Assembly (NCBI GenBank): GCA_029961685.1
Contig: JARWKL010000012.1
Coordinates: 26,583,227-26,647,226 of the forward strand
Reading direction: 5' to 3'
Origin: Aristolochia californica
Lineage: Eukaryota > Streptophyta > Magnoliopsida > Piperales > Aristolochiaceae
DNA length: 64,000 bases
Made by a program: the position numbers and the translations under genes. Below the pieces are notes generated by a model. That model had not been told where the DNA came from. It did not search any database and saw only the letters and a program-made list of their open reading frames with translations. Below are positions 58,575 through 64,000 of the stretch, one piece after another; position 1 is the stretch's first letter; each line of letters opens with the position of its first letter.

Positions 58575-59252
58575 TAAGCTGTGCTCGTTAACAAAATTCT
58601 TTGTTTATTTCGTGTATTTGTTATCTATCGTTCCAGATATTGATTGGTTATTGTTGTAAAAACCCAAATACTCGTCACCAAGCGAATAAATAATGAAATT
58701 CAGGCATAAGAATTGTAGGGATCATCAGGCTGTTGTCCAAAAATATATAATTAAACTTAGACACAGTTTCTGCAAAATAATAATTTCTCGATTTTCTCCT
58801 TTCTTCTTAATAGACTTCCTTTCTCTTGTCGAGAAACTGATTGCCTCTAACAGTCTTCCACCCTTACCAACAAATAATCAAAATATCAATCTTGAAGAGA
58901 CAAATCATGACAAAAATTCCGATCTTCACTTTAACTCGCTCCATGTAAAACGAGTGAAAGTGAAATCCGATGGTTCATCCTATTCGTTTACTTTCACTCG
59001 ACAGTTTCTACTACCCAACCCTTGTCTCTTTCACTGTTGCTCAGCCTCATAGTCGCCCTCAACCTCACCGCTACCCCCCTCACTCTTGCTCGGCCTTTCG
59101 CCCTCATCCTTGACCGTGTCGTTGCTCCCCTCCCTTTCGCTTGACCTCTCGCCATACAAAACCATTAGGATCGTCGAATCATTTTTTATGTATCAAATAT
59201 CAATTTTGGTGCACAGTTAAAGTAGATCAGTGGGCTGGCCCCTGTGAATCAA
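58575..59252. other. PR-1 3' flank
   Basis: No gene; the 119-codon ORF at 58693 has no family features. Positions about 59040-59150 are pyrimidine-rich with repeated ctcaccgctaccc and gctcggcctttcgcc-like text. Confidence 0.4.
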
Positions 59253-61056
59253 TTATACCAAAATACCAATTTAAAAAAACTTATTTATGAAAATACCGAC
59301 GATTCCAACTTATTTGCAAAATTACCGAACTTTGACTAGTTCACTGTACATGTGGACATTCAAAGGCGACATGTAAGCTTTGACCGCTTACGTGTCAACA
59401 CCTCATCGGTGCAGTATGGTAGTTAAACACATGGGCTACCACGTTATTATTTTACACGCGTGTCGTTTGACACATCATTATCAATTTCCGCCATTGCCCC
59501 ATCATCTCTCGCCACGTCAACTCATTCCATGTAAGCCCTTCATTTTATTTTTTTCGTTATGTTTCTTCCTCGGTCTTTCTCCTCTCCTCTCATCTCCTCT
59601 CGCCCTCGCTCCTGCTGCCGTCGCTAGGCCACGACTGCTCCCCTGCTGCCGCCTCTCGGCCTCGGCCGCTCCCCTGCTACCGCTACTAGTCCACAACCGC
59701 TCCCCTGCTGCCGCCGCTCGGCCTCGCCCTCGATGCCCCCCCTCTCTCGTTCTTCTTCTCCGTTCCCTCTGTTCATCCTCTGGCCGCCCCCCTCTGGCCG
59801 CCCCTTCTCTCAGAACCGAAGCTCTACTCACCCTCCAAACCCGAATTTGAATTTTAGAAGCCAATTTAGGAGAGTGATTTTTTAGGGTTTTGGTTAATTG
59901 AATATAATTATTGTATTTAATTATAATGTTGATTTGAATTTAGGTGTTTAATTACTGTATTGATTTTTTGTGATTTACTATTTAATTTCTGATTTTATGT
60001 TAATGAAATTTCTGCCAAATTAAAATTATTGTAAAGTTTTGTAAGATTTTTAATTAAATAATTTTTTTTATAATTTATTATTTTATAAATAAGGTGATAA
60101 AAAGTATACAAATAAATTATATTTTAAACACTAAAATAACTTTTTTGTATATTTTTTAATTTATAAATATTTTAAATGGATAATATATGAGTAAGACTTA
60201 AGAGTAATTTTTTTATTTATAAATATTTTATATGGATAATATATGGGTCAGACTTAAAAGTAAAAAAAAAATTATTTATAAATATTTTAAATCCATAGTA
60301 AATGGGTAAGAGTTAGATTATTTTTATTTATAAATATTTAAAATTTTTAAATATTATTATTTTGTAGATAAGGTGATAAAAAGTATACAAATAAATTGTA
60401 TTTTTAAACTATAAAATAACATTTTATATATTTTTAAAAAATTTTAAATATTTTAAATCTATAATATATGGGTAATACTTAAGCGTAAGATTTTTTTTCT
60501 ATTTATAAATATTTAAAATTTGTAAATGTTATTATTTTGTAAATAAGGTGATAAAAAGTATACAAATAAATTGTATTTTTAAACTCTAAAATAACTTTTT
60601 TGTATTTTTTAATTTATAAATATTTTAAATCTAATTAATTTACTTATTTTATTTTATTTTTTAAAATATGAAGAAATAAAAAGTGTAACGATTTTTTTAA
60701 TTAATAAATATTTTAATTGATATTAAATGGTGTTAAATAAGTAAGAGTTAATTTTTTAATTATTTATTAATTTATTAATAATTTATTATTTTAAATATAA
60801 GGTAATAAAAAGTATATTTAATTTTTTAAAAATTTATTCAAAATTTTATCAAGTAATGACGTGGCATAATACTTGTCAACTATACTGACGTGGAAGCCCA
60901 TGTGTTCAACACCATACTGCACCGATGAGGTGTCGACACGTAAGTAGTCAAAGCTTAGTGGACCGGTAAAAATTCGGTAGTTTTGCAAATAAGTTGGAAT
61001 TGTCGGTATTTTTATAAATAAATTTTTTTAAAATCAATATTTTGGTAAAATTCCCC
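59253..61056. mobile_element. Pack-MULE-like TIR element
   Basis: The left end (59253-59445) and the reverse complement of the right end (60875-61056) align over about 180 bp, sharing accgaYgattccaactta, acacctcatcggtgcagta and aacacatgggct. The terminus resembles that of the element at 26212 (GGGGAATTTTAC). Inside, 59480-59860 is strongly GC-rich and ends in a coding-like edge, and 59890-60840 is very AT-rich. The GC-rich island inside Mutator-type TIRs is the pattern of a captured gene fragment. No transposase frame. Confidence 0.65.
60087..60600 (+). repeat. internal tandem-like repeats of the TIR element
   Basis: The phrase aaggtgataaaaagtataca occurs at about 60090, 60368 and 60544, each followed by aataaattRtatttt and aaaataac. 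Related text (ggtaataaaa, gtaccaa) occurs at 9500-9860, 10265-10300, 60800 and 63093-63110, marking a common AT-rich module in several elements. Confidence 0.7.
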
Positions 61057-61206
61057 TAATAATTAAATGTTAACGCGGCTTTCCTTTGTACATATGATTC
61101 ACGAGCCGCAACTGCTACCGAAATTAGAGTCTTTTTATCTGTAACCAAGACTGATCAAAGTTTTTCAAGGCAAACCCCTCCCATTGTTGGCTACCTTGTT
61201 TCATCC

Positions 61207-62883
61207 ATGAATTCAGATCGAAGAGATTTAGGAGCAGCGACTGGGTGGGACGAGGACCATTGGATCATTCAAATTCGAAAAAATCTTGCTCCAGAACGAA
61301 ACAGTGACGATGAGGACGACGAAGATGATGTACCCGTCTGTGTTTTTGCCGTTGCAAAGTCTCTCATGGCTGACAAACCAGACGCTTATGTGCCCCTCCA
61401 AGTAGCTCTTGGTCCTTATCATCAATGGCGACCTCAACCCTCTGATATGCAAATGCAAAGGTACAAACTGTTGGCTAGTAGAAGAATATGGAGGAAACTT
61501 GTGAACCTACGCTTCGAGGACATTGTTAATCATTTCATGAAACGAGATCGTAGGATCCGAGCTTGCTATCATCGGTATCTGGACTTGAGTACAGAGAGCT
61601 TAGCGTGGGTCATGGGCCGTGGACGGTTCCTTCTTATTGGAGTTTCTCCGGAGCTTGGCATTGGGAACCAATAATATTGACAACAATCTGACTGGAACTT
61701 CTTCAGAATGTCTCACGTTATGGATCAAAGTGGGAATAAAACAACCCAAAATGCTATTCTAAGAGATATCATCATGTTGGAGAACCAAATCCCTCTGTTT
61801 CTGCTCACAGACCTGGTTAGCTTCGTCTACCACGAAAATCCGCAGGAAATTTTAGCCTCTATTCTACTGGCTCTCTGTAGGTGCTTGTCTCCATTCAAAA
61901 GCGCGGCAGACTTTGATGGAAGAGTTCATTTGCTCGAACTTCTCCACTTCATAGCAGTGCCCAAACAAGAAGAAGCCGCCGCAACTCGAAGCAGAGGAAG
62001 TTCCAAAGCAAGCTTAAGTGGGGAAGAAAATCTGGGTAACTGCATGGTATCCCTGAACGCATTTTTAACCTTTTTCAAAGTGTTCGTCCATTGCGTGGGT
62101 AAGGCTTTCAGGCTTTTAAAATTTAAATCTGTTCTGAAATTTTGTCTTCGAAATATGCGCGTCATCGGCATCTTCGTAGCTCTGAGAAGAACATCAGATG
62201 AACCTCTATCTTCACATAGGAACAACCGTACTGCTAATGAATCAAGCAAGAGCTCGAGCACAGAAGCCTCTGAAGTTCCTCTGATAGAGGAACTGATGGT
62301 CCCTAAGGTCACACAGCTTCGAAAAGCTGGAGTCAGATTTTGTGCGACTACCGGCGACCTGAGCACTGTAAAATTTGACAAGAGGTCGGGCACCTTCTTC
62401 CTTCCAGCCATTGTATTGGATAAGAACTCGGAGGTGGTATTGAGGAACATGGTCGCTTACGAGGCTGGGGCTGCCACCAGCAGCCTGGTTTTCACGCGCT
62501 ACACTGAGTTAATGGACGGAATCATCGACACAGAGGATGATGTGAAGCTTCTGAGGAAAGTTGGGATCATCCAGAATCACTTGAAGAGCGACAAAGAGGT
62601 GGCAGATTTATGGAATGGAATGAGTAAATCAGTGAAGTTGACGAAGGTGGCTTATTTGGATAAGATGATCGAAGAACTGAATGCGTATTACACGACGAGG
62701 TGGAGGATTAGAGCAGAGACGGCGGTGAAGAAGTATGTTTTTGGATGCTGGCCTCTGCTCACGTTCTTGGCTGCTAATCTTCTCATTGTGACGACCACTT
62801 TGCAAGCTATTTGTTCGATTTACGACTGTAAAAGGACGGCATTCGGCTCTGCTGCCGGGAAGACCAACTCAACGTTAGCGTAG
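61207..62883 (+). pseudogene. DUF247 (UPF0481) protein gene with two compensating frameshifts
   Basis: Plant-specific family of unknown biochemistry, some members of which act in defence or self-incompatibility. ORF 61207-61674 holds the N-terminus (VCVFAVAKSLMADKPDAYVP, VALGPYH). ORF 61708-62883, in the same frame, holds the rest (NAILRDIIMLENQIPLFLL, a C-terminal membrane helix from about WPLLTFLAANLLIVTTTLQ). Between them the family text continues in another frame (FLLEFLRSLALG). The frame is lost at a GGG at 61614-61616, where one G is extra, and regained by a missing base near 61701-61707. Removing both errors would give one protein of about 555 aa. Either the gene is recently broken or the assembly has two indel errors. 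There is no intron. Confidence 0.8.
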
Positions 62884-63590
62884 GATCTGGCAAGCTTTTC
62901 AACAAGTATAGCCTTTGTTCCTATTGAAATAAATATAAGCTAATAAAATACATACCGACAAAATAAGATTTTAAAAAACTAAAATAATTTTTTTCCAAAT
63001 ATTTTTAAATCAATAATAAAATGTCTTGAATATATTAAAATATGAATTTTTAATTAATTAATATACAAACTTAATATTTTGTTATTCTAAAAAGAAGGTA
63101 ATAAAATTATGTACCAACAAGTAAGATTTTTAAAAATAACTAAATTTTAATAAAATATTATATTAAATTAAATAATGTCTTAAATCGATAATGTGATGTA
63201 TTATAAATATTAAAAAAATGTTTTTAATAATTAATAGCATATATATATATAATTATTAAATTAAATATAAGGTAATGAAATGTGTAAAGTTTTAAAAAAA
63301 ATAAATTAATGTTTATAATTTTTTTAAATTATAAAATAACTTAAATCAATAATAAAAGAAAAATGAGAGAAAAAATATATGCTAATGTGACACCTTGACG
63401 AAGTATAAACACGTGTTATATTATAAGGGTATATAATATTAGTATAAACACTAAAAATATTGTAATTAATCTTATACGTTGGTTAACAATTGTTAACCTC
63501 CTCCGGCTTATAGAGTCGATTGGAACACGTGTTAATAACTCATTAATACGACAATCCATAATCTCTTAATTAATCAATTAATATTCGCTG
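62884..63590. other. AT-rich 3' flank
   Basis: No gene. AT-rich module related to the interiors of the TIR elements (ggtaataaaattatgtaccaa near 63093). Confidence 0.5.
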
Positions 63591-63995
63591 TCATGTTACC
63601 AGTACGGCCAACCATGCCCCTGTTCGAAGCAGCAGCGCTACTGAAGTTGACCGGCGCCTGCGCTGCTGCGAGCATAAATCAAAAGCGGAAAGATGCCAAA
63701 ACAAGTATGAAATTTCACCGTAACGCACCAACTCACGAACAGCCCTGAAAATCACGCACTCGTCAGTGAAACAAAAGAGACTGACTCTATTCATGTTAGG
63801 GTTTGGATTTCCTTCCGTGGGTATTCTGATCGCATTAGGGCACAGGCTTTCTTTTGCGGATTTCCTCCCGGTCTGACAGTAAGGAGTTGCATCGGAGGCG
63901 TTTTCCGGTGTTTTCTTCGAGGTTATGGTTCTTTTTCCACATCGATTTTTCAAATTCTGCTGTTTCAGTTTCCGTCTAGCACAAGTGAACTCCAT
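63591..63995 (-). CDS. hypothetical ORF at window edge
   Basis: 134 codons from ATG 63995, intact and more GC-rich than the adjoining DNA. The N-terminal 75 residues are basic and rich in Lys, Arg, Thr and Asn; a Cys/Phe-rich part follows (SLFCFTDECVIFRAVRELV). I recognise no family. A splice acceptor-like ttttcag lies inside it on the minus strand, so it may be the 5' end or UTR of a spliced gene instead of a complete coding sequence. Weakly supported. Confidence 0.25.
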   Translation of the reverse strand: MEFTCARRKLKQQNLKNRCGKRTITSKKTPENASDATPYCQTGRKSAKESLCPNAIRIPTEGNPNPNMNRVSLFCFTDECVIFRAVRELVRYGEISYLFWHLSAFDLCSQQRRRRSTSVALLLRTGAWLAVLVT

Positions 63996-64000
63996 TTTAA

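Noticed and set aside
59380..59850. 156-codon Pro/Leu/Arg-rich ORF and its 115-codon antisense partner
   Set aside because: GC-rich low-complexity passenger inside a TIR element; open frames are expected by composition.

Overview
The window is nuclear DNA from a flowering plant. It has GT-AG introns, 5' and 3' flanks typical of plants, plant-only gene families (PIN auxin efflux carrier, choline monooxygenase-like, DUF247, DIR17-type Tudor, O-fucosyltransferase-like MSR) and long AT-rich intergenic stretches full of LTR retrotransposons, TIR elements and MITEs. I cannot name the species. Exon models were built by hand from splice sites. In every multi-exon model the reading phase closes exactly, with protein lengths near those I recall for each family.
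Layout. 0-4.7 kb: no gene; repeats including a miniature LTR element (TRIM). 4.7-8.0 kb (+): a bHLH transcription factor with a C-terminal ACT-like domain, 4 exons, 406 aa. 8.9-17 kb: nested transposon block (TIR element, solo LTR, truncated Ty1/copia, a complete but non-coding copia-type element with PBS, PPT and TSD, a minisatellite). 18.6-20.0 kb (+): a 166-aa paralogue of the first bHLH gene, same 4-exon layout, but without the N-terminal half and the DNA-binding basic residues. 21.4-22.0 kb (-): intronless acidic protein of unknown function. 22-27.5 kb: repeats (CACTA end, TIR element). 27.6-36.5 kb (-): two tandem, apparently intact choline monooxygenase-like genes, 10 exons each. 38.8-39.5 kb (+): Tudor plus three AT-hooks. 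41.4-44.0 kb (+): PIN2-type auxin efflux carrier, 6 exons. 45.4 kb (+): a possible orphan first exon resembling prefoldin subunit 1. 45.8-50.7 kb (-): MANNAN SYNTHESIS-RELATED-like glycosyltransferase, 6 exons. 52.3-55.9 kb (-): nucleotide-sugar transporter-like DMT protein, 7 exons. 56.9-58.6 kb: two divergent intronless PR-1 genes. 59.25-61.06 kb: TIR element with a GC-rich passenger (Pack-MULE-like). 61.2-62.9 kb (+): a DUF247 gene with two compensating frameshifts.
The genes are not one pathway. Three themes are tandem duplication (bHLH, CMO, PR-1), Golgi glycan synthesis side by side (an MSR-like enzyme and a nucleotide-sugar transporter), and stress or defence genes (CMO, PR-1, DUF247). 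The most interesting items are the basic-region-less HLH paralogue, the PR-1 pair ending in CAPE-type peptides, the Pack-MULE-like element, and the DUF247 gene whose frame is lost and regained within about 90 bp.
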